64,000 nucleotides of DNA from Desulfuribacillus alkaliarsenatis (GTDB lineage: Bacteria; Bacillota; Bacilli; Desulfuribacillales; Desulfuribacillaceae), in NCBI RefSeq assembly GCF_001730225.1, contig NZ_MIJE01000030.1, positions 186,001 to 250,000 on the forward strand, in the 5' to 3' direction. Made by a program: the position numbers and the translations under genes. This document shows positions 27,459 through 36,313 of the stretch, one piece after another; the stretch's first letter is position 1, and every line of letters starts with the position of its first letter. The notes under the pieces were generated by a model. That model was not told the DNA's origin and did no database searches. It worked only from the letters and a program-made list of their open reading frames with translations.

Positions 27459-28244
27459 GTGAGTGTATCAACAGAAATCGACTGGAAAGCAATATTTGAT
27501 ATTACGCAACAAGCAGGAGAGAAAATATTAGCAATATACCATGACACTAGCTATGTTGTTGAACATAAAAAAGACAATTCACCTTTAACGCTAGCTGATC
27601 AAGAGTCCCACAACATTATAATGAGCGGACTGAAAGAGTTATATCCGTTCATACCAATATTATCAGAAGAAGGCAAGGATATACCCTACGAAGAAAGAAA
27701 GGAATGGTCTAAATTCTGGCTAGTAGACCCATTAGATGGTACAAAAGAGTTTATTAATCGAAACGGTGAATTCACGGTTAATATTGCATTGATTGTTAAT
27801 GGGGAAGCTGAGGCAGGAGTTATTTATGCACCAGTTACAGGGATTTATTATTTTGGTCACAAGCTCTATAAGCAAGCATTTAGTTTTACAAAATGGGAAA
27901 ACAGAGCAGACTTAAAAACTAAGCCAAAGGATCAGAAAAAAGCAATCATTGTAGAGAGCCGTTCACATCCTTCGCCTGAACTTGAAGTATTTACTAAAGG
28001 CTTAGATAATAGCTACAATAATATTGAAAGGATTCGTCGTGGTAGTTCGCTTAAGTTTTGTGCTGTCGCTGCTGGTGAAGCAGACTATTATCCTAGGTTT
28101 GGCCCTACAATGGAGTGGGACACAGCAGCGGGACAAGCAATTGTTGAAGCTGCAGGTGGAGTAGTAGAGACTCCTAGTGGCAGAAGATTAAGTTATAATA
28201 AGGAGTGCTTAAGAAACGGTTTTTTCATAGCAAAGCGATTATAA
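27459..28244 (+). CDS. cysQ: CysQ-type 3'(2'),5'-bisphosphate nucleotidase
   Basis: A 261-residue member of the inositol monophosphatase superfamily. The metal-binding signature DPLDGTKEF is at about residues 90-98, preceded by EEGKD and followed by the second acidic site in EWDTAAGQAI. The DGTKEF form is typical of CysQ, which removes 3'-phosphoadenosine 5'-phosphate (PAP), the inhibitory by-product of sulfotransferases. GTG 27459 follows AGAGGTG. As last member of the PAPS cassette it would pull sulfation forward. Confidence 0.9.
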   Translation: MSVSTEIDWKAIFDITQQAGEKILAIYHDTSYVVEHKKDNSPLTLADQESHNIIMSGLKELYPFIPILSEEGKDIPYEERKEWSKFWLVDPLDGTKEFINRNGEFTVNIALIVNGEAEAGVIYAPVTGIYYFGHKLYKQAFSFTKWENRADLKTKPKDQKKAIIVESRSHPSPELEVFTKGLDNSYNNIERIRRGSSLKFCAVAAGEADYYPRFGPTMEWDTAAGQAIVEAAGGVVETPSGRRLSYNKECLRNGFFIAKRL

Positions 28245-28258
28245 CATAAGATAGGAAG

Positions 28259-29308
28259 GTGTTTACCATCAACAATAGTATAACTAGTTTTGCAGTAGTA
28301 GGGTGTGGTCACATTGCTAAGAAACACATTCAAGCAATAAATAATATAGATAACGCTAAAGTAGAAGCGTTATGCGATGTGAATGAAGAACGCATAAAAG
28401 AATTCAGTCACTTATGTGATGCTAAAGGCTATCAGTCATTATCCGAATTATTTCGAGCTCACCCAAGGATTGATGTTGTAAATATATGCACTCCCAGTGG
28501 ACTCCATAAAGATTTAACAATTCAAGCTGCAGAAGCTGGCAAACATATAATCGTAGAGAAGCCAATCGCACTTACCTTAACAGACGCGAATGAAATGATA
28601 GAAGCTTGCAAACAAAACAATGTGAAGCTAGCGGTTGTACACCCGAATCGTTTCAGACCTGCGGTAATAGAGCTTACTAAAGCGTTTAGTAAAGGATTGT
28701 TTGGCAAGATAAGTCATGCGAATTCCACAGTTCGTTGGAATCGTAATCAAGAGTATTACGACCAAGCTGCTTGGCGTGGTACGAAGGCGATGGACGGTGG
28801 AGTACTGATGAATCAGGCAATTCACAACCTCGATCTCCTCTTGTGGTTTATGGGGCCAATTGAAGAAATTAAAGCCTACACAACAACTCGATTACGTAAT
28901 ATTGAGTCTGAGGACGTAGGAGTAGCTATAATTAAGTTTGCTAATGGAGCCCTAGGTGTTGTGGAGGCAGCTACAACAATCTATCCAGAAAATTATGAAG
29001 AGTCTCTAAGTATCTTTGGTGAGACAGGATCTGCCGTATTAAGTGGCAAAACTGCTAACTGGATTAAACATTTTCAATTTCAACAATTAGATACTGAAAC
29101 AAGTAAGCAAGTTGTAGACAAAATAGACAAGGATCCGTATGGAACACCAGGTCATCAAATGATAATTCAAGACATGATTGAATCGATTAAAGAAAACAGA
29201 GACCCAATTGTATCTGGTGAACAAGGAAGAGAAGCGTTGAAGCTAGTGCTAGCAATATGTCAAGCAGCTGAAGAAGATAATTCTGTAAATTGGGATTCAA
29301 TTAATTAG
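28259..29308 (+). CDS. wbpB: Gfo/Idh/MocA-type sugar nucleotide 3-dehydrogenase (WbpB/WlbA-like)
   Basis: A 349-residue NAD-dependent oxidoreductase. The N-terminal Rossmann motif is VVGCGHIAKKH; VEKPIALT carries the catalytic-site Lys; a C-terminal Gfo/Idh fold follows. With the next three genes it fits the WbpA-B-E-D route, where it would oxidise C3 of UDP-GlcNAc-uronate. The start is odd: GTG 28259 is part of the only ribosome site, GGAAGGTG (28254-28261). The codon at the right distance is ATC 28268, in the same layout (AAGGTG plus six bases) as the ATG of cysC. Either an ATC start or a changed base is likely. Confidence 0.85.
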   Translation: MFTINNSITSFAVVGCGHIAKKHIQAINNIDNAKVEALCDVNEERIKEFSHLCDAKGYQSLSELFRAHPRIDVVNICTPSGLHKDLTIQAAEAGKHIIVEKPIALTLTDANEMIEACKQNNVKLAVVHPNRFRPAVIELTKAFSKGLFGKISHANSTVRWNRNQEYYDQAAWRGTKAMDGGVLMNQAIHNLDLLLWFMGPIEEIKAYTTTRLRNIESEDVGVAIIKFANGALGVVEAATTIYPENYEESLSIFGETGSAVLSGKTANWIKHFQFQQLDTETSKQVVDKIDKDPYGTPGHQMIIQDMIESIKENRDPIVSGEQGREALKLVLAICQAAEEDNSVNWDSIN

Positions 29309-29318
29309 GAGGATCATA

Positions 29319-30425
29319 ATGAGTAGAGAAATTCCGTTATTAGATTTAAAGGCACAATATCAAGCTCACAAACAAGAACTTCATAATGCAATTGATGAAG
29401 TAATGGAAAGTGGACAATATATAATGGGGCCGTATGTTAAGAATTTTGAAGACGAAATTGCATCATATGTAGGTGTCAAACATGCGATAGGTGTAGCGAA
29501 TGGCACTGATGCATTACTCTTATCTCTAGATGCTTTAGGGATAGAGCCAGGCGACGAGATTATAACCTCACCATTTACATTTTTTGCATCAGCTGAGGTA
29601 ATATCACAGATGGGTGCAACACCAGTATTCGTGGATATTGATGCACAAACGTATAATCTTGATGTATCGAAATTAGAAGCAGCGATAACCCCTAGGACTC
29701 GTGCGCTTATACCAGTTCATATTTTCGGACAACCAATAAACATGGAACCAATTATGCAATTAGCTGAGAAATACAATTTATATGTAATTGAAGATGCCTG
29801 CCAGGCAATCGGCTCTACATATAAAGGAAAGCAGGCAGGTTCTATAGGTACATGCGGTTGTTTTTCGTTTTTTCCGACCAAAAACCTTGGCGGCTACGGT
29901 GACGGGGGAATCATAGTTACCGATGACGATGAGTTAGCACGAAAGACCCGCATCCTAAGATTCCATGGCAGCAGCCCAAAATACTACCACTCAATGATAG
30001 GCTATAATAGTAGATTAGATGCACTACAAGCAGCCATGTTATCTGTTAAACTAAAATCTATTGATACATGGAATGATGCACGAATTGAAAAGGCCATGAG
30101 ATATAACGAAGCATTTAAGAACACCCCATTAGTCTTGCCATTTAAAGAAAGTGATCGCAGACATGTATATCACTTATATATTCTACAAGCTGATAACCGT
30201 CAAGATTTAATAGAATATCTTGCAAAACATGGTATAGCAACAGGAATCTATTATCCAGTACCATTGCATCAGCAGGAGGTATATAAACATTTAGGCTATG
30301 AGCTGGGATCATTACCTGTCGCTGAAAGAATGGCAGAAAGAACTTTTGCAATCCCACTTTATCCAGAATTAACAGATTCAGATCAAGATTATGTTATTGA
30401 TACAATATTAAAATATTATAAGTAA
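29319..30425 (+). CDS. wbpE: DegT/DnrJ/EryC1 aminotransferase (WbpE/WlbC-like)
   Basis: A 368-residue PLP-dependent sugar aminotransferase. GTDALLLSLDALGI, SPFTFFASAEVI, PVHIFGQP, IEDACQAIGS and the PLP-binding Lys in SFFPTKNLGGYGDGG are all canonical. The FFPTKNLGG form and the pathway neighbours match WbpE/WlbC, which aminates the 3-keto group of UDP-2-acetamido-3-keto-glucuronic acid with glutamate as donor. AGGAGG stands before the ATG, ten bases after the previous gene. Confidence 0.88.
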   Translation: MSREIPLLDLKAQYQAHKQELHNAIDEVMESGQYIMGPYVKNFEDEIASYVGVKHAIGVANGTDALLLSLDALGIEPGDEIITSPFTFFASAEVISQMGATPVFVDIDAQTYNLDVSKLEAAITPRTRALIPVHIFGQPINMEPIMQLAEKYNLYVIEDACQAIGSTYKGKQAGSIGTCGCFSFFPTKNLGGYGDGGIIVTDDDELARKTRILRFHGSSPKYYHSMIGYNSRLDALQAAMLSVKLKSIDTWNDARIEKAMRYNEAFKNTPLVLPFKESDRRHVYHLYILQADNRQDLIEYLAKHGIATGIYYPVPLHQQEVYKHLGYELGSLPVAERMAERTFAIPLYPELTDSDQDYVIDTILKYYK

Positions 30426-30480
30426 TCACGTTATAATAGATTTAGAGTGATAGAACAGTGAAGTCTGAAAGGAGTCTGAA

Positions 30481-31815
30481 ATGAGCCAGATTACCAAAGA
30501 ACAAAATCTCTTAGCAAAAACACTAGAAAGAGTGAAAGGCCGAACTGCAAGATTAGGTGTTGTTGGCTTAGGGTATGTAGGTCTACCATTAGCAGTAGAA
30601 AAAGCTAAAGCAGGATATGAAGTTATAGGCTTTGACGTTCAACAAGAACGGATTGACATGGTGAATCAAGGCATCAATTACATTGGTGATGTAGTTGATG
30701 ATGAGTTGAAGAACCTCGTAATGAACAATAAGCTACAAGCAACGTTAGATTATTCTTATATAAAAGAGTTAGATGTAGTCTCGATATGTGTTCCGACTCC
30801 TTTAGACAAGTATCAGCAGCCTAATATTAGTTACGTCCAAGCTTCAACTCGAGAAATAGCTAAGTATATGAATAAGGGGACTCTGGTAGTGTTGGAAAGT
30901 ACTACGTACCCTGGAACAACTGAAGAAATAGTAAAACCAATATTGGAGTCAACTGGTTTTATCTGTGGAGAGGATTTCTATCTAGCCTACTCACCAGAGC
31001 GAGTTGACCCAGGTAACAAAGAATACAACACCAAGAATACACCTAAAGTGGTTGGTGGCATAACCACAAATTGCACAAAAATCGCGGCTGCCATGTATGA
31101 GCAAATACTTGAAGGCGAAGTGCACTGTGTTTCTTCACCTGCAGTTGCTGAGATGGAGAAAATCCTAGAAAACACTTTTAGAAATATCAATATAGCGTTA
31201 GTAAATGAAATGGCAATCCTATGTGAACGTATGGGAATAGACATATGGGAAGTAATAGAAGCGGCAAAAACTAAACCATACGGTTTTATGGCATTTTATC
31301 CAGGCCCTGGCTTGGGGGGGCACTGCATACCTATTGACCCGTGGTACTTGACATGGAAGGCTAGAGAATATAACTATCACACACGATTAATAGAAGTGGC
31401 AGGAGAAATAAATAATAGCATGCCAGAATTTGTTGTAGATCGCATTAGCTATATTTTGAATGAGCATAAGAAACCAATAAATGGATCCACTGTATATCTG
31501 CTAGGAGTCGCATACAAAAAAGATATCGATGACTATCGGGAGTCCCCAGTACTAAAAATAATCGAAATACTAGAGAACAGAGGAGCAATTGTTCAAACTA
31601 GTGATCCTTTTATAGATGAGTTTGATTGTGCTGGTAAGGATTATCTTACAACCCCATTAACGAAGAAAGCTTTGCAAACGGCAGACATTGTAGTCGTTAC
31701 GACTGACCATAGCAACTTCGACTACGATTTAATTGAGAAAGAAGCAAAGGTGATATTTGACACTAGGAATGTATTTCCCAACAAACCTTTATCTAATAGA
31801 TATATAAAATTATAA
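30481..31815 (+). CDS. wbpA: UDP-N-acetylglucosamine 6-dehydrogenase (WbpA-like)
   Basis: A 444-residue nucleotide sugar dehydrogenase of the UDP-Glc/GDP-Man dehydrogenase family. The NAD site is GVVGLGYVGLPLAVEKAKAG (about 23-42), the central domain has YSPERVDPG, and the catalytic cysteine lies in PGPGLGGHCIPIDP. The YSPERVDPG and GGHCIPIDP forms are those of UDP-HexNAc 6-dehydrogenases such as WbpA. It oxidises C6 of a UDP-N-acetylhexosamine to the uronate. AAAGGAG precedes ATG 30481. It is the first enzyme of the diacetamido-uronic acid branch. Confidence 0.88.
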   Translation: MSQITKEQNLLAKTLERVKGRTARLGVVGLGYVGLPLAVEKAKAGYEVIGFDVQQERIDMVNQGINYIGDVVDDELKNLVMNNKLQATLDYSYIKELDVVSICVPTPLDKYQQPNISYVQASTREIAKYMNKGTLVVLESTTYPGTTEEIVKPILESTGFICGEDFYLAYSPERVDPGNKEYNTKNTPKVVGGITTNCTKIAAAMYEQILEGEVHCVSSPAVAEMEKILENTFRNINIALVNEMAILCERMGIDIWEVIEAAKTKPYGFMAFYPGPGLGGHCIPIDPWYLTWKAREYNYHTRLIEVAGEINNSMPEFVVDRISYILNEHKKPINGSTVYLLGVAYKKDIDDYRESPVLKIIEILENRGAIVQTSDPFIDEFDCAGKDYLTTPLTKKALQTADIVVVTTDHSNFDYDLIEKEAKVIFDTRNVFPNKPLSNRYIKL

Positions 31816-31836
31816 TAAAATAGGTAGGATGAAAAA

Positions 31837-32454
31837 ATGTCTGAGATAAAAGAACAAAAAGGGCAATTAATAATTAGCAGTTTAGGCTACACAACACATG
31901 AATCTGCATATATAGATCAACCAGTATCAATAGGTAAGGGTACAAAAATATGGCACTTTTCTCATGTGATGAATGGCGTTACCATAGGTGATAATTGCAA
32001 TTTAGGTCAGAATGTATTCATAGGGAAAGATGTTAAGATTGGCAACAATGTTAAAATTCAGAATAACGTTAGTGTGTATGAAGGGGTTATACTCGAAGAT
32101 GACGTTTTCTGTGGTCCTAGCATGGTGTTTACTAACGTCAAGAACCCTCGCTGCGCAGTGCCTAGGAATACAAGCGATGATTATCTTATAACAAGAGTAA
32201 AGCAAGGAGTTACTATAGGTGCAAATGCCACTATAGTTTGCGGTATCGTCTTGGGGAAGAACTCTTTTATAGCTGCAGGGGCCGTAGTGACCAAGGATGT
32301 TCCGGACAATGCAGCAATGGCAGGTGTACCAGCGAAGCAAATTGGCTGGGCATGTAATTGTGGAAGTTTGTTGGAATTAGAAATAGAACTAGGCCTATGC
32401 AAAGAGTGTGGCAAAACATACCGAAGTAGTATAAGTAATATACAAATACTTTGA
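31837..32454 (+). CDS. wbpD: Hexapeptide N-acetyltransferase (WbpD/WlbB-like)
   Basis: A 205-residue left-handed beta-helix acyltransferase. About ten hexapeptide coils run from GKGTKIWHFSHVMNGVTIG to AGAVVTKDVPDNAAMAGVPA. A C-terminal tail with CNCG and CKECG may bind zinc. The opening (YIDQPVSIGKGTKIWHFSHV) and the FTNVKNPRC segment are characteristic of WbpD/WlbB, which acetylates the 3-amino group and so completes UDP-2,3-diacetamido-2,3-dideoxyglucuronic acid. No C2 epimerase (WbpI) is seen here, so the gluco form is expected unless it is elsewhere. Confidence 0.88.
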   Translation: MSEIKEQKGQLIISSLGYTTHESAYIDQPVSIGKGTKIWHFSHVMNGVTIGDNCNLGQNVFIGKDVKIGNNVKIQNNVSVYEGVILEDDVFCGPSMVFTNVKNPRCAVPRNTSDDYLITRVKQGVTIGANATIVCGIVLGKNSFIAAGAVVTKDVPDNAAMAGVPAKQIGWACNCGSLLELEIELGLCKECGKTYRSSISNIQIL

Positions 32455-32482
32455 ATTTAAAAGTATAAACTGGAGAGGGAAA

Positions 32483-34192
32483 ATGCAAAATCATAAAGTA
32501 ATGATGTTTGTTTATAACAACTTTACCCACGATACACGTGTGCTTAAAGAAGCTAAAACCCTAACTGGAGTTGGTTACGAAGTAACTATAGTAGCAGTTT
32601 TAGATGACAAAACTACCCCTTATGAAGAGATTGAGGGGATAAGAGTAATACGTGTGGAAAAAAAACCGTTTCATTTAAGGTTTCTTAAACATGTCAGAGA
32701 GTTTACGTTTAAAAGTGTATTTTATAAATTAACTAAAAGAGTTAAAGGTTTTATTAATAATAAGCCCGACGAAGTTAATAAAGCTAATAATAGCAAAAAT
32801 ATAGGTTTTATAGCAGCAAAAAAAAGGGAGTATAATGATGCTCAAGCAGCAATTAAACAAATCGGTCTGAAAAAATATGTTAAAGATGAATGGCGTAAAA
32901 ATCCTAAGAAATTGCTGCTAGGGCTAAAGGGCATGATGCTCCTTCTGTACATCTTTTTTCGAATATTAAAAAAAGTGTACACTAAAGCTATACAGCGTCC
33001 AATGAAAATAATATGGGCTCGATATGTAAAGAAAGTGTACACTAAAGCTATACAGCGTCCAATGAAAATAATATGGGCCAGATATATAAAAAAAGCATAC
33101 CGTTTTGGTATCTATAGGCCTTTGTATATAATTCGGCATAAATATTTGAAAAAAATAATTCATGTGGTATTTATAATACCATCGAAAAAGGTAAAAAATA
33201 TTATTTACGAGTTATTAAAGAAAACATTGTTAAAGTTTCATAAACCCTTCTGTTTTTTTGATTATTATTTACGCAGCTATAAATTAGCAAAACAATATTC
33301 AGCAGATATATACCATGCTCATGACTTGAACACTTTACCAGTTGCAGTTTGGGCAAGCCGAAAGCAAAATGCGAAATTAATTTATGATGCACATGAATTT
33401 TATGTAGAACGTAATGTAAAAACCAAATCACGTTCTGGTAAAATATTACTCACATGGGCAGAGTCATATATGATTAAGAAAGCTCACTTGACAATTACTG
33501 TGAATGAGGCCTTAGCAAATGAGTTTTCAAAGAGATATAAGATTAAAACGCCGAGCGTAATCATGAATACTCCATCTCAGGAAATATTTATTAAAGACAA
33601 CAAGAGTTTATCCCTAAAAGGGATACTTAATATACCAGATGATTATTATGTATTACTTTATTGTGGCAGTATAACGTTTAATCGTGGCTTAGAAAATCTC
33701 ATTAAAAGTATGGAGTTTTTACCTGACTGTTATCTGGTTTTTATGGGATATGGTAACGAGGATTATAAAAATAGCCTAAGTAGCATAGCAGAAGAAACGA
33801 ATGTTCACAATAGATTTGTTTTTTTTGGTCCAGTCCCTTCAGAAGAAGTAACAAGTTTTGCAGCTAGTGCAGATTTAGGGGTTGCACCAATAGAAAACGT
33901 ATGCCTAAGCTATTATTACTGTTCACCGAATAAGGTATTTGAGTATATCAATGCTAGCATTCCTGTAATAGCAAGTGATTTTCCAGAGCTATCTAAGGTA
34001 GTAAATACGTTTAATATTGGAACTACTTTTAACCCAGATAGTCCAGAGGACATTGCTAAAGCAGTTCGTTTTATATTTGCTGATCAAAAGCGTTTAGAAC
34101 AAATGAAGAAGAACACTCTTAAAGCATCAAAAGTTTATAATTGGGAGAACGAATCAAAGAAATTAGTGGAGTTATACCAGACTGTGAGTTGA
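32483..34192 (+). CDS. GT4 glycosyltransferase with a long basic insertion
   Basis: A 569-residue GT-B enzyme. The N-terminal part (VYNNFTHDTRVLKEA) and the C-terminal donor site (LYCGSITFNRGLENL, SPNKVFEYINASIPVIAS) are clear. Between about residues 75 and 265 there is a Lys/Arg/Tyr-rich insertion with hydrophobic faces, in which a 20-residue unit (KVYTKAIQRPMKIIWARYVK) is repeated twice, then a third, diverged copy follows. This segment could bind the membrane surface. The repeat is also near-perfect at DNA level, so it is recent. ATG 32483 follows GGAGAGG. Its stop is five bases before the next gene. Confidence 0.82.
   Translation: MQNHKVMMFVYNNFTHDTRVLKEAKTLTGVGYEVTIVAVLDDKTTPYEEIEGIRVIRVEKKPFHLRFLKHVREFTFKSVFYKLTKRVKGFINNKPDEVNKANNSKNIGFIAAKKREYNDAQAAIKQIGLKKYVKDEWRKNPKKLLLGLKGMMLLLYIFFRILKKVYTKAIQRPMKIIWARYVKKVYTKAIQRPMKIIWARYIKKAYRFGIYRPLYIIRHKYLKKIIHVVFIIPSKKVKNIIYELLKKTLLKFHKPFCFFDYYLRSYKLAKQYSADIYHAHDLNTLPVAVWASRKQNAKLIYDAHEFYVERNVKTKSRSGKILLTWAESYMIKKAHLTITVNEALANEFSKRYKIKTPSVIMNTPSQEIFIKDNKSLSLKGILNIPDDYYVLLYCGSITFNRGLENLIKSMEFLPDCYLVFMGYGNEDYKNSLSSIAEETNVHNRFVFFGPVPSEEVTSFAASADLGVAPIENVCLSYYYCSPNKVFEYINASIPVIASDFPELSKVVNTFNIGTTFNPDSPEDIAKAVRFIFADQKRLEQMKKNTLKASKVYNWENESKKLVELYQTVS
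32972..33078 (+). repeat. 60-bp in-frame tandem repeat inside the GT4 gene
   Basis: 47 bases at 32972-33018 recur identically at 33032-33078, with a period of exactly 60 bases (20 codons). A third protein-level copy is diverged. Copy-number change by slippage would keep the frame. Confidence 0.9.
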
Positions 34193-34197
34193 TTACT

Positions 34198-36246
34198 ATG
34201 AGTATTAATGAAAAATACTTTGATTATTTACAGCACTTTGGCAAAACAGTAACAATGAGAGAATTTGCTTCACAGCCAAAAGAAAGAAATGTTATTGCCC
34301 TAAGACACGATGTCGATCATAACTTAGATTATGCTTTAGAGATGAGTTATTGGGAAAAGGAACATGGGATTCGTTCAACGTACTTTTTATTGCATACTGC
34401 TTCATATTGGAATGAGCCAAACTTTATTCAAAAATGCTTGCAGATTCAAGATTTTGGTCATGAAATAGGTCTTCATGTAAATTTGCTTACTGAGTGGGAG
34501 CAAGGGAAAGTAAACGATATAAAAACCCATCTTGAGGAAATATTAAATTACCTAAGAAGAGAAGGTCTGATTATATCTGGAATCTCCACGCACGGAGATA
34601 GAAACTGCTACAAAAAGGGATATATCAACTACTGGTGTTTTTCTGAGCTACGCCCTTATAATCCATTAGAAAGTGAAAACTTATTATCAGCAGAAGGAAT
34701 ACCAGTATTAGATGAACGTTGGCAAATCCAATATCCACTGAATCATTCATTACAAAGAGAAGATGGAAGTGTTTTTCCTTTATGGTCGATATCAATGGAA
34801 GAGCTCAATCTAGAATATGATGCTAACCATATTCCAATGGATACTTACTATACTGATAGTGGAGGAAGTTGGACTCGTTCTCCAAATCCGCTTAACGTGA
34901 ATATGTCAAAAGGTAGAAACCAAGTTCTATTCCATCCAATTCATTGGCGTGACAAGCAGAGAATATACTTTTTCTTGTCTACAGCTCGCTCAGGATCCAA
35001 GTGGCTTGCTACTATGTTAGATCAAGCTTCCTCAGTCAAAGCTTATCATGAATGGAGTCTAAATCATAACTTTATAAAAGGTGAAGTAATTCCAGAAAAG
35101 CGTACAAGCCATAATTTCACTAGTTTAGTTAAAGAAAAAGAAGAAGCACAGGAACTACTGATTCAGACAAGAGCTTTTATAGAGTCTCATAATACAGATG
35201 TGGCCGAGGCTAATGTGTATCTAGAGCAGTTTCTTCCTTTGATGAAAGAAATATTTCCAGATGCATATTGTATACATTTGCACCGTAATCCGAAAGATGT
35301 AGTACGTTCTATCATGAACAGGGATTGGTATGATACTCCCGAAGATACGAAACATCCTATAATTAATATAAAGAACTGGTATAGCAAAACGCAATTTGGA
35401 AAGTGTTGTATTTATGTCGCTAATACTAATGAAAGATTGAATCACTTCTGTGATAGTGAAATTCGTTTTGACAGTATGGTAAGTGATAAGGAGTATTTAA
35501 ACCAAACCTTAAAAGATTTAGGAATAGCTACGTATCCACGACTACTAGATGAAGTATTTAGTAATAGAATAAATGAAAATAGAAACGATTTTTTTCCTGA
35601 ATATAAACAGTGGTCTAAAAGACAAAAAGAAAAATTTCATTATGTAACTGATAAGATCAGTGATAAATTGGGTTATTATGATAATTTAGTTTTTAACAAT
35701 AAATTGCTTAACTATGTAAAAATAACACTCAATAAGTTTTTATATTTAATGAAGAATAAAAAAAATGGACGAGAAATAAAGCAAGAAAAAAATGCCTCAG
35801 AGTTAATATACGAAACACATTTCAAGGATAAAAGCAGAACATTTACTGCGAAGAATTGTTCATATAAATATAACGAACAGGGCATAGAAATATCTACTGA
35901 TGGTACTAAGAATGCGTATTTGATTCTTGGTAGTGGAGATTGGTATAAGGTTAATGATGGAGAAGGATGGAAAAATCATATTGCTTGTTATTATCGTGGA
36001 GAGATAGAAGGGATACTAGACGTAGATCAACCTTTTCAATTATTTTTATTAATGTATGGCAAAGATGGCAAGTTAGCTGAAAAAAAATCTCTTGGACAAG
36101 TTAAAAGCTTTGACTCAGCTTATAGTTTTACTTTCCGTGTGAGAAGTGACTTCAGCAAATATAATTTAGCAATCTACTTACCATCTAGCAAATCATTTAA
36201 TAAAATTACGATAAAAAAACTAATAGTTGAGAAGCAATATTTATGA
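34198..36246 (+). CDS. Deacetylase-sulfotransferase fusion (NDST-like arrangement)
   Basis: A 682-residue three-part protein. Residues 1-250 form a polysaccharide deacetylase-like domain with RHDVDH, GHEIGLHVN, STHGD and a closing FHPIHW, shared with two free-standing paralogues downstream. At about 255-490 a sulfotransferase domain begins directly: FFLSTARSGSKW is the 5'-phosphosulfate loop and HLHRNPKDVVRS the 3'-phosphate site. Residues 530-682 form a beta-rich, possibly carbohydrate-binding domain. Removing an N-acetyl group and then sulfating would mirror animal N-deacetylase/N-sulfotransferase; this is inference from domain order. The start is ATG 34198, six bases after the GT4 stop codon, with a weak ribosome site, so it is probably translationally coupled. 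Confidence 0.82.
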   Translation: MSINEKYFDYLQHFGKTVTMREFASQPKERNVIALRHDVDHNLDYALEMSYWEKEHGIRSTYFLLHTASYWNEPNFIQKCLQIQDFGHEIGLHVNLLTEWEQGKVNDIKTHLEEILNYLRREGLIISGISTHGDRNCYKKGYINYWCFSELRPYNPLESENLLSAEGIPVLDERWQIQYPLNHSLQREDGSVFPLWSISMEELNLEYDANHIPMDTYYTDSGGSWTRSPNPLNVNMSKGRNQVLFHPIHWRDKQRIYFFLSTARSGSKWLATMLDQASSVKAYHEWSLNHNFIKGEVIPEKRTSHNFTSLVKEKEEAQELLIQTRAFIESHNTDVAEANVYLEQFLPLMKEIFPDAYCIHLHRNPKDVVRSIMNRDWYDTPEDTKHPIINIKNWYSKTQFGKCCIYVANTNERLNHFCDSEIRFDSMVSDKEYLNQTLKDLGIATYPRLLDEVFSNRINENRNDFFPEYKQWSKRQKEKFHYVTDKISDKLGYYDNLVFNNKLLNYVKITLNKFLYLMKNKKNGREIKQEKNASELIYETHFKDKSRTFTAKNCSYKYNEQGIEISTDGTKNAYLILGSGDWYKVNDGEGWKNHIACYYRGEIEGILDVDQPFQLFLLMYGKDGKLAEKKSLGQVKSFDSAYSFTFRVRSDFSKYNLAIYLPSSKSFNKITIKKLIVEKQYL

Positions 36247-36313
36247 TTTAGGCTCGTGATTTTTAAATAGCAATATGTTTAGTTAGCAAGAGTAATAGGA
36301 AGAGGTGTTATTG

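Noticed and set aside
23799-28244. Dissimilatory sulfate reduction locus
   Set aside because: There are no aprAB, dsrAB or qmo genes; the presence of APS kinase and CysQ points to PAPS-dependent sulfation instead.
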